DNA of 48,517 bases, from assembly GCF_900167125.1 (NCBI RefSeq), contig NZ_FUYC01000015.1, positions 1-48,517 of the forward strand, given 5' to 3'. Position numbers and translations under genes: made by a program. The first letter of the stretch is position 1, and the number at the start of each line of letters is the position of its first letter. The notes under the pieces are model-generated. The model did not search any database. It worked only from the letters and a program-made list of their open reading frames with translations, and was not told the DNA's origin. This DNA comes from Paucidesulfovibrio gracilis DSM 16080. Lineage in GTDB: Bacteria > Desulfobacterota > Desulfovibrionia > Desulfovibrionales > Desulfovibrionaceae. This document shows positions 25,872 through 37,591 of this stretch, piece after piece.

Positions 25872-26645
25872 TTAGAGACTCGACCCATCGGCTATTGACC
25901 TGAGCTTCTCCATGTCCCGCTGAAAATCGCGGAGGCCGAAACTAAGATCCTTCGGCGTTTCAATCGTGACCCAGGCATTATCCGGCAATGCCTGAAGAAT
26001 CTCGCCGAGGGGGAAATCGCCATTGCCAAATCCTTCATGCCGGTCTTGAACACTGGAAAGATCCCCATCGGATAGATGGAATCCAACTGGATTCATTTGA
26101 AAAAAACGCTGCAAAAAAAGTTTCCAGTCCGTCTTGAGAGCATTTGCCGCATATATCGCATGTCCAACGTCCAAGACAAACCCGGAAAACCCCTGCGATT
26201 CAGCGATGATGGCCACTTGTTCCGGCGTGTACCCAACACAGGACTGGTCATCCAGCCCCACCTTTGGCACATTTTCAATCACAAGCCGGGGTTCCTCAAA
26301 CAATGCCCCCTGCCGAACAACTTCTGCCACTGTGCCGCCGAACCCCCCGTGCAAAATAATCCACGGCGAATCGAACAAATCGGCAAAAAGACGTGCATCC
26401 CGAATCAGTTCCACGTTTTTTGAAAAAAAGTCAGGATGGGAAATATTAACGCCATGCCCAAAATGCGGGCCATGAATAGTGACCGGAAGCGGAAAATTCT
26501 GAAAGTGTGCGGCGCAGTTTTCATATGATCCTGGAACGGCATATAGCTCCACATAAGAAAAAAGACCAACATCCGCGGCATGACGAACGTCTGGAAGCAA
26601 GTCCGTGTTTGTTGAATACAGTTTCAATCCGGGACGCAAATGCAT
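25872..26645 (-). CDS. Sugar phosphate isomerase/epimerase-like TIM barrel
   Basis: A 257-residue protein of the xylose-isomerase-like/AP-endonuclease-2 TIM-barrel family. Metal-ligand-type residues appear in VTIHGPHFGHG, VIENVPK, VLDVGHAIYAAN, GFHLSDGD and VTIETPK. Start ATG 26645 lies four bases after the cytidylyltransferase stop; the longer frame to 26735 overlaps that gene and is rejected. Members isomerise or epimerise sugars or keto acids; the substrate is unknown. Its place between the cytidylyltransferase and acyltransferase suggests a sugar substrate in the same pathway. Confidence 0.82.
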   Translation of the reverse strand: MHLRPGLKLYSTNTDLLPDVRHAADVGLFSYVELYAVPGSYENCAAHFQNFPLPVTIHGPHFGHGVNISHPDFFSKNVELIRDARLFADLFDSPWIILHGGFGGTVAEVVRQGALFEEPRLVIENVPKVGLDDQSCVGYTPEQVAIIAESQGFSGFVLDVGHAIYAANALKTDWKLFLQRFFQMNPVGFHLSDGDLSSVQDRHEGFGNGDFPLGEILQALPDNAWVTIETPKDLSFGLRDFQRDMEKLRSIADGSSL

Positions 26646-26649
26646 TTCC

Positions 26650-27465
26650 CTACCTGGAATCCTTACCCGAACCGGCTGTGTCTGCTTCTGCGCGTAATGA
26701 CTTAGTGAGTCCTTCGTTCCGGGGTATCTCGCCATTCAACGCATGAAGGCCGGTTTCCGAAAGAAACGCCTTGATTTCTTGAAAAGTGGGGATCGAGCCA
26801 TCGGAATACAGTTCCGTGATGATCTTTTGGACAACTTCAAAATCACGCGATTCATCCACGGTGATGCGGATGGCGCTGTCATCGGAATCATTTTTCAATC
26901 GCCGAATATCATACCGCTCGGGATGGTTGTGGATAAAAAGTGTGACGTGTTCGCGCTCCGAGGGGAGACTCGCCTCCTTCCAGGCTTCTTCCAAAACAGT
27001 TCGCCGAAACACACAGCAATCCAACCCCTCGGCAAAACTTGGACCCAGCCCGACAAAATCGCATGAAGAAGCAGCCATTTCCGAAAGCACCCGATCACAT
27101 ACCCCGGGATCCAGCAACGGGTTATCTCCGGTAAGACGCATCACATATTGACAAGTGGTTGGCCTGACCGCCTGATAAAACCGGTCAAGCACATCTTGCT
27201 CAGACCCACGATAAACAGTCACGCCTTCCTGGGCGCAAAATGCGGCCACGGCGTCATCCTCTGCGTTTTCCGTGGTGGCGACGATGAGGTCATCAACCCG
27301 CGACAAACGAACTCGCTCCAATAAATATCCCAGCAACGGTCGATCAGCCACGGACTTGAGCACCTTTCCGGGGAGCCGCGTGGACCCCATCCGGGCCTGG
27401 ATCACCGCAACAACCCCTCCCGGGAGCACCTGACTTTTTTTCCCTTTCGCCGTTCGTTCCGACAT
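26650..27465 (-). CDS. SpsF-like cytidylyltransferase (CMP-sugar activation)
   Basis: A 271-residue nucleotidyltransferase of the CMP-NeuAc/CMP-Kdo synthetase superfamily, closest in pattern to SpsF/COG1861. The nucleotide loop is VIQARMGSTRLPGKVL, followed by LLGYLLERV, VMRLTGDNPLLDP and the late TVDESRDFEVV stretch. It would couple CMP to the nonulosonic-acid-type sugar made by the next-upstream synthase. ATG 27465 has only a weak site (GGATAAGA). It follows the NeuB-family gene by 53 bases. The extra C-terminal tail after position 245 is charged and not part of the core. Confidence 0.9.
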   Translation of the reverse strand: MSERTAKGKKSQVLPGGVVAVIQARMGSTRLPGKVLKSVADRPLLGYLLERVRLSRVDDLIVATTENAEDDAVAAFCAQEGVTVYRGSEQDVLDRFYQAVRPTTCQYVMRLTGDNPLLDPGVCDRVLSEMAASSCDFVGLGPSFAEGLDCCVFRRTVLEEAWKEASLPSEREHVTLFIHNHPERYDIRRLKNDSDDSAIRITVDESRDFEVVQKIITELYSDGSIPTFQEIKAFLSETGLHALNGEIPRNEGLTKSLRAEADTAGSGKDSR

Positions 27466-27518
27466 GCGTTCTTATCCGTATTCTCCAGCTTCCATCAGTC
27501 GCTATGGAGCTGTAGAAG

Positions 27519-28538
27519 CTATGAATCGGTTATGTTTAATCCTTCCCAAGAGAACCCCTCCCCTTGGGCGATGTCCTTACGGACCGACGACCCCACAAGG
27601 GTAAGGAAATGCCGCTTACGGATATCCCCGGCCGGTCGCTGTATCAAAATGTCTGCAGGCTGCAAAACTTCACCCTTCCGAATGTCCCGGGCGGCGTAAA
27701 GCCCCTCACGCCGACTTTTTGCACGCTCCCACGGGAGCATGCATTTTTCCGCGCTGCCCAGGCAAGTGTGGGCCTCGTTGATCATGGCAACATACGTAAC
27801 CAGCTCTTCCGGCTGCATGGCGAAGAAATGGTCCGGTCCGTCGGAATTCCTGTCCAGCGTAATATGCTTTTCAATGACCGATGCTCCCCGGCCGACAGCG
27901 GCCACGGCCGCGGCCATGCCGGTAGTATGATCAGAAAACCCGACGGGGCAGCCGTACAGTGAAGCAAACGTGTCCATGACACGCAGATGCACATGTTCCG
28001 GCGGAATGGGGTACATGGCGCCGCACTGCAACAAAATAACATTCTCATTCCCGGCCCGGCGACAAATCTGCACGGCATCGTGAATGTCCACCAGGTCGCA
28101 CATACCCGTAGAGATGATTACGGGTTTGCCGAATGAGGCAATGTGCGAAAGCAAGCCGGGCTTGGCTGTTTCCGAAGAGGCAACCTTGTAGGCAGGAACG
28201 CCTGCGGCTTCGAGCTTATCCGCGGACTGCTCATCAAAGGGAGAGGCCATAAAATGGATACCAGCCTCATCGCACCGGGCCGCAAGATCCGTAAGCCAGC
28301 CGCTGTCCAGCTGAATGGAGCGAAAAATGTCGTGCATCTTCGTTTCGGCAGGATACATCTTGTCCGCCTGGAACAGCTGAAACTTGGCGGCATGCGCCCC
28401 GGCTTCCGCAGCCAGGTCGATCATGCGGAAAGCCTTGTCCTTGGACTGGTCGTGGTTTGAGCCGATTTCTGCGATGACGTAGGGCGGATTCGAAGCGCCG
28501 ACTTCTTTCCCCGCGATGGATACCGTTTGCTTCAGCAT
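27519..28538 (-). CDS. NeuB/SpsE-family nonulosonic acid synthase
   Basis: Condenses phosphoenolpyruvate with a six-carbon amino sugar to make a nine-carbon acid. The 339-residue protein has the TIM-barrel synthase domain (PPYVIAEIGSNHDQS, HAAKFQLFQADKMYP, FMASPFDEQSAD, VGFSDHTTGMA, VIEKHITLDR) and a C-terminal SAF/antifreeze-like domain (GLYAARDIRKGEVLQPADI). It looks nearer NeuB/SpsE than Campylobacter PseI, although PseB and PseC precede it. ATG 28538 is preferred; ATG 28550 lacks a ribosome site. Product stereochemistry cannot be read. Confidence 0.93.
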   Translation of the reverse strand: MLKQTVSIAGKEVGASNPPYVIAEIGSNHDQSKDKAFRMIDLAAEAGAHAAKFQLFQADKMYPAETKMHDIFRSIQLDSGWLTDLAARCDEAGIHFMASPFDEQSADKLEAAGVPAYKVASSETAKPGLLSHIASFGKPVIISTGMCDLVDIHDAVQICRRAGNENVILLQCGAMYPIPPEHVHLRVMDTFASLYGCPVGFSDHTTGMAAAVAAVGRGASVIEKHITLDRNSDGPDHFFAMQPEELVTYVAMINEAHTCLGSAEKCMLPWERAKSRREGLYAARDIRKGEVLQPADILIQRPAGDIRKRHFLTLVGSSVRKDIAQGEGFSWEGLNITDS

Positions 28539-28619
28539 GGTCGCTCTCATTCGTTGTCGGATAGTTTCAAGAAAATTTCGGAGGTAACTCCCACCAAGGC
28601 CGGATAGGGTTCGACGATC

Positions 28620-31031
<2,412 letters not shown>

Positions 31032-32240
31032 TTACGCTCCTGCCGAGGCTCGGAAGTTTTGTACCGCACGGGCGAAGCCTTCAGCGCTTCGGTCGATGAT
31101 GGCCTTGTCGCAGCAGAAGGACAAGCGCACGAACCCGGGCATGCCGAATCCCCGTCCGGGAACGGCCAGGATGCGCTCCTCCTGCAATGCCGCGCAAAAG
31201 GCCACGTCGTCGTCGCTGCCCGGCACCTGCGGGAAGAAGTAAAACGCTCCCTTGGGCATGGCGTAGGTCATGCCGGCCTGATCCAGCACAGCGGCCATGG
31301 CCGCACGGCGCTCGGCGTACACCGAAGTATCCACCTGGGAACCCAGAGACTTGACCATCAACCGTTGCCCGATGGCGGGGGCGTTCACAAATCCCAAAAT
31401 CCGATTGGTGAGCACCAGCCCGGCCATGAGTTCGGCTTTCTCCGGCATGGCCGGATTCAGGGCCACGTAGCCCACGCGCTCACCGGCAAGGGCCAAATTC
31501 TTGGAAAAAGAGCTGCACAGCACGGTGTAGGGATACATGCCCAGGGCCGCGGGCGCCTGCACACCGTCATACGTCAGGAACCGATACGGCTCGTCCAGCA
31601 GCAGGAAGATGGGACGTTCCCGGCCCTCGGACTTGCGGGCCAGCAGTTCGCCCAGGGCGCGCATCTGTTCTTCAGTGTAGACCGCGCCCGTGGGGTTGTT
31701 GGGCGAGTTCACCAGCAGCACGCGTGTCTTGTCCGAGATGGCGGCTTCCAGCGCGTCCAGGTCTGGAGCAAAATCCTCTTTGCGGGCAGGCACGGGCTTG
31801 AGCGTTGCGCCGGAATTTTCGGCATAAAAACCGTATTCCACAAAATAAGGGGCAATGCAGACCACTTCGTCGCCCGGCTCCAGAATGGCCCGGTACAGGG
31901 CGTTGAGTCCTCCGGCCGCACCGCAGGTGATGATCAGATCATCGGCCTGCAGGTCCACGTTTTGTTCACGCCCGAGATGCTCTGCCAGAGCCTCCCGCGC
32001 AAAGGGGTAGCCCGCGTTGGGCATGTATCCGAAGATCATGGGTTGATCGGCTTGATCGGCCAGCTCGCGAACGGCCTGTGCCATGGCGGGCGGCGGGGGC
32101 AGGTCGGGATTGCCCAGGCTGAAGTCGCATACCGCGTCCTCGCCGAATTGCTGTTTCAGTTTGGCTCCGGTCTCGAACATTTTTCGAATCCACGAGGCCC
32201 GTTCCAGGTACGTGCTGATTTGTTGGGACAAAATACGCAT
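31032..32240 (-). CDS. Class I/II PLP aminotransferase (aspartate-aminotransferase-like)
   Basis: A 402-residue fold-type I aminotransferase. Visible hallmarks are NSPNNPTGAVYTEEQ, LLLDEPYRFLTYD and the PLP lysine in SSFSKNLALAGERVGY. The N-terminal region (ERASWIRKMFETGAKLKQQ, then FSLGNPDLPPPP) is typical of a group of deltaproteobacterial enzymes annotated as aspartate or alanine-type aminotransferases. ATG 32240 has AGGAG eleven bases upstream; the open frame to 32405 is not supported. Probably amino acid metabolism; the substrate cannot be read, and no operon link to its neighbours is clear. Confidence 0.9.
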   Translation of the reverse strand: MRILSQQISTYLERASWIRKMFETGAKLKQQFGEDAVCDFSLGNPDLPPPPAMAQAVRELADQADQPMIFGYMPNAGYPFAREALAEHLGREQNVDLQADDLIITCGAAGGLNALYRAILEPGDEVVCIAPYFVEYGFYAENSGATLKPVPARKEDFAPDLDALEAAISDKTRVLLVNSPNNPTGAVYTEEQMRALGELLARKSEGRERPIFLLLDEPYRFLTYDGVQAPAALGMYPYTVLCSSFSKNLALAGERVGYVALNPAMPEKAELMAGLVLTNRILGFVNAPAIGQRLMVKSLGSQVDTSVYAERRAAMAAVLDQAGMTYAMPKGAFYFFPQVPGSDDDVAFCAALQEERILAVPGRGFGMPGFVRLSFCCDKAIIDRSAEGFARAVQNFRASAGA

Positions 32241-32401
32241 TGACGCTTCCGCTCCTGTGAATTTTATGGGTGAAGCGGCAGGATACGCAAAATCTGGCCG
32301 GGACGGAAGAGCTGGATTCTTCGGTCCCGGCCCGATGGTGAAGGAACAAAACCTCGGGGATGTTGGTTTGTGACGATGGGGGCGTTTCTTTGTGAGTCCG
32401 G

Positions 32402-33256
32402 TCAATCCAACACCAAGGTCAGGCCCACGAGCAAAACAGCCTCCGATGCGGTCATCCCCGCGAAACTGCGTCGCAGAGCCGGAGCGTATTCCCGATACCG
32501 TTCGTCGTGGTGCGGCAATTCGCGGGCGGCCTGCCGCTCCTCTCTGTCGTAGTTGGCGTAATACATGCCCGTTAGCGAGCAGGCGAAAAAGAAATTGGCC
32601 CAGGCCATGCCGAACATGGCCGAGGACACGGAGCGTGCCAGTCCGCCCGGTTCGTGCCCTTGCAACAGTTCCAAAAGAGCCGGTCCCAATGCCCCGCCTC
32701 CGCTCAAAGCCAGGAAAAACGCCCAGGCCGTGTCCTTGGCCTGTCGCAATTGAAGCACGCCGTGAAGCCGCCGCACCAGGGCGGCATTGTGCGGATGCTC
32801 CGCATTCGGCTGGTCCGCGGCATCGTCCGGATCCCCGGCACCTGCCAGCCGCAACATCCGCACCCGCTCCATAAGGGTTTCATAGGCGCGCTGCTCGGTC
32901 CACCCTTCGGACTCCCAGCCCATCTTTCGACAAATATTGATCCCGTCGGCCTGATAATACACCGCCACCTGCCGATCCGGTTCCGGGGCAAAGGGATGGC
33001 GGCGCACCACGCGGTAGGCCACGTGCGGAAACGGTGACCGCACCCATTGGCCGCTGTGTTCCCGAACCATGTCCCGTAGATATTGCGCGGCCTTGCGTGC
33101 GGTCCAGCCCTGGGAGGCGCGGCCCACCATTTCGCAGATCTTGACCCCGTTGCGGCGATAATACACCGCAAAGCATGCATCCTTGGCCGGTCCGGTGCCA
33201 CCGGCCACGGCGCAGCACGCCACATACGGATAGGCGGTTTTCGACCAGTTGCCCAT
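32402..33256 (-). CDS. Membrane protein with tandem integrase-arm-like repeats
   Basis: Not a family I can name. The 284-residue protein has two copies of a 22-residue pattern at the same internal spacing: VYYRRNG-V-x-IC...GRASQGWT at 31-52 and VYYQADG-I-x-IC...GWESEGWT at 99-120, each followed by an alpha-helix (ARKAAQYL; EQRAYETL). The pattern recalls the arm-type DNA-binding domain of phage integrases. The C-terminal part has two or three hydrophobic helices (about 176-196, 208-232, 264-283). The start ATG 33256 follows GAGGGG; in-frame ATGs at 33262 and 33292 are possible. DNA binding is an inference from pattern only. Confidence 0.75.
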   Translation of the reverse strand: MGNWSKTAYPYVACCAVAGGTGPAKDACFAVYYRRNGVKICEMVGRASQGWTARKAAQYLRDMVREHSGQWVRSPFPHVAYRVVRRHPFAPEPDRQVAVYYQADGINICRKMGWESEGWTEQRAYETLMERVRMLRLAGAGDPDDAADQPNAEHPHNAALVRRLHGVLQLRQAKDTAWAFFLALSGGGALGPALLELLQGHEPGGLARSVSSAMFGMAWANFFFACSLTGMYYANYDREERQAARELPHHDERYREYAPALRRSFAGMTASEAVLLVGLTLVLD

Positions 33257-33633
33257 ATTCATCCCCTCATTGCCGGTCGATTGTGCATCCATTGCCGATT
33301 CACCCGCGCTGAGTGGGGGAATGTGAAGAAAAACCGCAGGTACTCGGGGGCAGTTGCAGGATCCGGACAAGAGAGGAGGACATCCCTTTGGTATTGGACA
33401 TCCCAATAGCTTGAGATAAAAAGAAAAACAAAACGAGTCCAATTCAATCAAAAGAAGCGGGTTATTCTGAATATACCCGGAAACATAGTGTGGCGCAAGA
33501 TCAATGGCGGTATTCTTTTACCACCGGCCGAAAAAGTGACGCACCAAAACGCAACCCAATGTAAAAGAAACAGTTCCCTTCAAAAAAACGGAACCTCGCT
33601 TGCCATCTTTCCGGGAATGATTATCATCGCGTG
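33257..33633. other. Divergent AT-rich intergenic region before uvrA
   Basis: No gene is seen in these 377 bases, which separate two divergent genes and should hold both promoters. I looked for a CTGT-N8-ACAG-type SOS box ahead of uvrA and did not find one; deltaproteobacterial LexA sites can differ. Confidence 0.35.
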
Positions 33634-36441
33634 ATGAAGAACACTGAATCCCATTCCGCTGACAAGCGTTGCATCCATATCGAAGGAGCCAGGCACCACA
33701 ACCTCAAGGATCTGACGCTGGACATCCCCCGCGACAAGCTTGTGGTGGTCTGCGGACCGTCCGGTTCAGGCAAATCCACCCTGGCCTTTGACATCGTCTA
33801 CGCCGAGGGCCAGAGACGCTACGTGGAATCCTTGTCCGCGTATGCCCGCCAGTTCCTCCCGCAGATGGACAAACCCCAGGTGGACAAAGTGGAGGGACTT
33901 TCCCCGGCCATCAGCCTGGAGCAACAGACGTCCACACGCAACCCGCGCTCCACCGTGGGCACGGTCACCGAGGTGTACGACTTTTTGCGCGTGTTCTTCG
34001 CCCGTTTGGGCCGCTTCCACTGCCCCCAATGCGGCAAGCCCATCCAGGCGCAGACCCAGGATGAAATCGTGGAGAACATCCTCGCGCTGCCCGAAGGCAC
34101 CAAGTTTCTGCTCCTGGCGCCGCTGGTGGACCACCAAAAAGGCACGCACAAGGACTTGTTCGCCAAGTTGAAAAAAGAAGGTTTCGTTCGCGTGCGCGTG
34201 AACGGCGAGGTCGTTGCACTGGACGATGCACCGGACCTGGAAAAAAACAAAAAACACAGCATCGACCTGGTGGTGGACCGGTTGGTGGTCCGACCCGGCA
34301 TGCGCACCCGCCTGGCCGATTCCGTGGAACTGGCGCTGACCAAAGGGGAGGAATCCCTCACGGTTTCCGTGGTTGGCGGCAGCCATGCCCCCACCGGCGA
34401 CCGGCTCGTGTCCACGCTCTCCACCTGCCCGGACTGCAAAATTTCCCTGCCCAGGCTCACCCCGCAACTCTTTTCCTTCAACAGCCCCCAAGGCGCTTGC
34501 CCAGCCTGTTCCGGCATTGGAGCGGTGGATTATTTCGAGCCGGACCTGCTCGCGCCCAACAAAGGGCTTTCCCTGAACAAGGGAGCCGTCATCCCCTGGA
34601 AAAACGCCCGGCTCTTCGCCAAGCACGCGGACGCGCTCAAAGCCGTGGGCAAGAAGCACGGCTTTACCCTGGACACGCCCGTGGGCCAATTCACGCCCGA
34701 GGCATGGCAGGCCATGTTCTATGGCGACAAGGCCGCAGATTGGGAAGGGGTCATCCCCAAGTTGGAACTGGGCCAGCAAATGGGACCGATCTGGCGGGAC
34801 GAGCTGGCCCGTTTCCGGCAATCCCGCCCCTGCCCGGCCTGCAATGGAGCACGCTTGCGGCCGGAATCCCTGGCCGTTCGTGTCCGCAGCGGCGACGGAA
34901 CCGGGAACGAACCCGGGCCAAACATCTTTGAGTTCGTTTCCATGTCCATTGCCCGCGCCTTGGAATGGCTCAAAGGGCTGACCTTCGAGGGACACGAAAA
35001 CCTCATTGCCGACCCCCTGCTCAAAGAATTGATCCACCGGCTCGGATTCATGGTCAATGTCGGCCTGGATTACATCTCCCTGGGCCGGAACATGTCCACG
35101 CTTTCAGGCGGCGAAGCCCAGCGCATCCGGCTGGCCTCCCAGCTCGGGTCCGGGCTGGTGGGCGTGACCTACGTGCTGGATGAGCCGTCCATTGGCCTGC
35201 ACCCCCGTGACAATGAACGGCTATTGGCCACGTTGCGCAGTCTGCAAGGACGCGGCAATACCGTGCTGGTGGTGGAACATGACGAGGAAACCATCCGCAA
35301 CGCCGACCATGTCCTGGAACTTGGCCCGGGATCGGGCATGCTCGGCGGGGAACTGGTGCATGAGGGGGATGTACCATCCCTGCTGCAAGGCCAGACCCTG
35401 ACCGGTAAATACCTGCGCGGGGACATGCGTATCGAACAGCCCGAAAAAAAGGTGGAACCCACCGGCTGCCTCACCCTGCGCGGAGCCGAGACCAACAACC
35501 TGAAAAATCTGGACCTGGAAATCCCCCTGGGACAGCTCGTATGCGTCACCGGGGTGTCCGGCTCTGGCAAAAGCTCCCTGGTCATGGATTCCCTCTATAA
35601 GCACATCGCCCTGGCCCAAGGCATCAAGGTGGACAACCCGGGACGCATCACCGGCATCGACGGGCTGGAACAAATCGAAAAAATCGTGTCCATCGACCAG
35701 ACCCCCATCGGCCGAACCCCGCGCTCCAATCCGGCCACCTACACCAAGGTGTTTGATGAAATCCGAAAAATCTTTGCCGGCACCAAGGATTCCAAGACCC
35801 GCGGATATCAGCCGGGCCGGTTCAGCTTCAACGTCAAAGGCGGACGCTGCGAAAACTGCCGGGGCGACGGCCAGATCCGGGTGGAAATGCACTTTCTCCC
35901 CGATGTGTACGTGACCTGCAACGTCTGCAAAGGCAAACGATACAACGCCCAAACCCTGGAAGTGGAATACCGCGACAAAAACATCGCGGACGTGCTGAAC
36001 ATGACCGTGCGCCAGGCCAAGGCATTCTTCGAAAATCATCCCGTGCTGCTGCGCAAGCTCACCGTGCTGGAGGAAGTGGGCCTGGAGTACCTCAAGCTCG
36101 GTCAACCCGCCACCACCCTTTCCGGCGGCGAAGCACAGCGCATCAAGATCAGCCGGGAACTGGGCAAACGAAGCCTGCCCGGGGCGCTGTACATTCTGGA
36201 CGAACCCACCACCGGCCTGCACATGCACGAAGTGGGCAAGCTCATCAAGGTACTGCGCAAGCTTGTGGACAAAGGCGCCACGGTCATCGTTATCGAACAC
36301 AATATCGATGTGATCCGCGCTGCCGACCATGTGGTGGACCTGGGACCAGGCGGTGGAGAAAGCGGTGGACGTATCGTGGCCGCGGGTTCGCCCGAACAGA
36401 TCCAGGCTGATCCGCATTCCGTGACAGGCAAGTTTTTGTAG
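33634..36441 (+). CDS. uvrA: Excinuclease ABC subunit A
   Basis: DNA damage recognition ATPase of nucleotide excision repair, acting with UvrB and UvrC. The 935-residue protein has both ABC modules: first Walker [11 protein letters not shown] and signature [18 protein letters not shown] with [12 protein letters not shown]; second Walker [11 protein letters not shown] and signature [18 protein letters not shown] with [12 protein letters not shown]. Zinc-finger cysteine pairs are present (CPACSGIG region, and CENCRGDGQ with [10 protein letters not shown]). Length is as usual. The start is ATG 33634; a GTG three bases earlier is an alternative and the ribosome site is weak. A 3'-end repeat begins directly after the stop. 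Confidence 0.97.
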   Translation: MKNTESHSADKRCIHIEGARHHNLKDLTLDIPRDKLVVVCGPSGSGKSTLAFDIVYAEGQRRYVESLSAYARQFLPQMDKPQVDKVEGLSPAISLEQQTSTRNPRSTVGTVTEVYDFLRVFFARLGRFHCPQCGKPIQAQTQDEIVENILALPEGTKFLLLAPLVDHQKGTHKDLFAKLKKEGFVRVRVNGEVVALDDAPDLEKNKKHSIDLVVDRLVVRPGMRTRLADSVELALTKGEESLTVSVVGGSHAPTGDRLVSTLSTCPDCKISLPRLTPQLFSFNSPQGACPACSGIGAVDYFEPDLLAPNKGLSLNKGAVIPWKNARLFAKHADALKAVGKKHGFTLDTPVGQFTPEAWQAMFYGDKAADWEGVIPKLELGQQMGPIWRDELARFRQSRPCPACNGARLRPESLAVRVRSGDGTGNEPGPNIFEFVSMSIARALEWLKGLTFEGHENLIADPLLKELIHRLGFMVNVGLDYISLGRNMSTLSGGEAQRIRLASQLGSGLVGVTYVLDEPSIGLHPRDNERLLATLRSLQGRGNTVLVVEHDEETIRNADHVLELGPGSGMLGGELVHEGDVPSLLQGQTLTGKYLRGDMRIEQPEKKVEPTGCLTLRGAETNNLKNLDLEIPLGQLVCVTGVSGSGKSSLVMDSLYKHIALAQGIKVDNPGRITGIDGLEQIEKIVSIDQTPIGRTPRSNPATYTKVFDEIRKIFAGTKDSKTRGYQPGRFSFNVKGGRCENCRGDGQIRVEMHFLPDVYVTCNVCKGKRYNAQTLEVEYRDKNIADVLNMTVRQAKAFFENHPVLLRKLTVLEEVGLEYLKLGQPATTLSGGEAQRIKISRELGKRSLPGALYILDEPTTGLHMHEVGKLIKVLRKLVDKGATVIVIEHNIDVIRAADHVVDLGPGGGESGGRIVAAGSPEQIQADPHSVTGKFL

Positions 36442-36546
36442 CCCTCGGCGGCCCTGCGGCTGAAAGGCAGGCCTTCGGCGACCAGGAGGCCCGCGGCCCC
36501 CTGGACCCCCATTTACCGGTCTCGCGCTCCGCGCGGCCGGGGGCGT
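36442..36546 (+). repeat. 3'-end hairpin repeat, copy D (after uvrA)
   Basis: It begins at the base after the uvrA stop: CGGCGGCCCTGCGG block, GAAAGGCAGGCCTTCGGCG, a hairpin (36482-36504; CCAGGAGGCC/GGCCCCCTGG, one mismatch), then CCCATTTACCGGTCTCGCGC and GCGCGGCCGGGGGCGT. Flanks match copy A almost base for base while the stem differs from CCAAAGGGTC at several pairs changed on both sides. Confidence 0.82.
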
Positions 36547-36570
36547 GGAGCTAGGAAAAGTCTTTGGAAA

Positions 36571-36631
36571 GGGGGTCCAGGGGGAAAAACCTTTCTTCAG
36601 AAAGGTTTTCCCCCTGGTCGCCGAAGGCCGT
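36571..36631 (-). repeat. 3'-end hairpin repeat, copy E (after small membrane gene)
   Basis: In minus-strand gene sense it reads GGCCTTCGGCGACC, then a long hairpin (36577-36617: about 18 bp, arms built of CCAGGGGG, a run of A, CCTTTC and their complement, four-base loop), then GGACCCCC. It shares the CTTCGGCGACCAGG and CCTGGACCCCC edges with copy D but has a longer stem. It lies tail to tail with copy D, one for each of the two converging genes. Confidence 0.75.
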
Positions 36632-36655
36632 CTCTTTTTCTTCCGTTCCTTCCGG

Positions 36656-37084
36656 CTAGGTTGATCCGCACCATTTCATCCACCAGCAAGTAGCAAGCCC
36701 CCAGCAGACGCTCCAGGCAAGGGTCACGACCAACTGCAATCCGGAGTCCGGCATGGGTGAAGGCTCTGCGGCCAGCGGCGGCAACACGCCCGTCAGCATG
36801 GTTACGGCCGGGAGCAAGGCAACGAGCAATCCTTTGAGTGTAGCGCTTTGCAGGGACCAACGGGGAACGCAGGCCAGGGCGCACAGTGCTCCGGCCATGG
36901 CCGACCGGCTCAACCAGGGAAAACCCGGCCAGGAAGCCGCGTCCACGCCCATATTCCGTTCCCAGAGCACGCCGCAAAGATAATAAGCCAGGACAGCGCC
37001 GATCACCCCACCCAGCACGCCTCCGGTAACAGCCGTGGAGAGCCGCAAGGCCAACCGTTGACCAGGCCGTTTTCGGCGGCTCAC
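36656..37084 (-). CDS. Small membrane protein (four helices)
   Basis: A 142-residue protein with four predicted helices (around 18-45, 60-80, 88-110 and 118-138 by eye). No family recognised. The start is a GTG at 37084 that overlaps the stop of the upstream gene by four bases (GTGA), so it is translationally coupled to it. A basic N-terminus (SRRKRPGQR) precedes helix one. A 3'-end repeat follows. The pair may be an ATP-synthase-type or transporter accessory unit, but nothing shows this. Confidence 0.65.
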   Translation of the reverse strand: MSRRKRPGQRLALRLSTAVTGGVLGGVIGAVLAYYLCGVLWERNMGVDAASWPGFPWLSRSAMAGALCALACVPRWSLQSATLKGLLVALLPAVTMLTGVLPPLAAEPSPMPDSGLQLVVTLAWSVCWGLATCWWMKWCGST

Positions 37085-37413
37085 GAATGGTTTCCTCTTT
37101 TCTGAGGGGGTTCGGAGGCGGAGTCGCTTTTGCCGCTTACATCGCGTCGCAGCAACAGGCGCATCCCCCAGCCGAAGAGAAACATGGGCAACAGGAGCAT
37201 GGCCAGGGTCATAACCTTGGCCGCGCCCCCCGGGAAAAATCCCCGGACCATGCCCAGGGGAAGCAGGATCAGAATGGGAAGCTGCAACAGCGCCCCCACC
37301 CCCGCCCAGAGCCGGAGCCGTCGGGGATGGGTGGATTCCGATCCGGGCTGCGGCCAGGAGATGCGCCACAGGCAGAGCGCCCCCAGCATGGAGAGAAAAA
37401 GAAGAACGGCCAT
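37081..37413 (-). CDS. Small membrane protein (three helices)
   Basis: A 110-residue protein with three hydrophobic helices (about 1-20, 34-58 and 66-88) and a charged C-terminal tail. No family recognised. ATG 37413 has only a weak ribosome site. It overlaps the next gene by four bases. Being upstream in the pair, it probably forms a complex with the 142-residue protein in the inner membrane. Confidence 0.65.
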   Translation of the reverse strand: MAVLLFLSMLGALCLWRISWPQPGSESTHPRRLRLWAGVGALLQLPILILLPLGMVRGFFPGGAAKVMTLAMLLLPMFLFGWGMRLLLRRDVSGKSDSASEPPQKRGNHS

Positions 37414-37533
37414 GCCGCCACATAGCTGAAAACAGCGGAAAAGAAAACGCTGCTACCGTCTTGGTTGCCGAATGGCGCAAACTGTTCACATACTGTGGAA
37501 CGCGGCAAATCAACGCTCCGGCCGCAAACGGGC

Positions 37534-37568
37534 AAAAAAAAGGACGGAAAGGGCGTACCTTTCCGTCC
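37534..37568 (-). terminator. Intrinsic terminator of the lipoprotein operon
   Basis: On the minus strand a perfect 11-bp stem GGACGGAAAGG/CCTTTCCGTCC with a five-base loop is followed by eight T residues. It ends transcription of the lipoprotein gene that stops at 37592. Confidence 0.93.
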
Positions 37569-37591
37569 GGAATGGTATGGGAAAACCGGAA

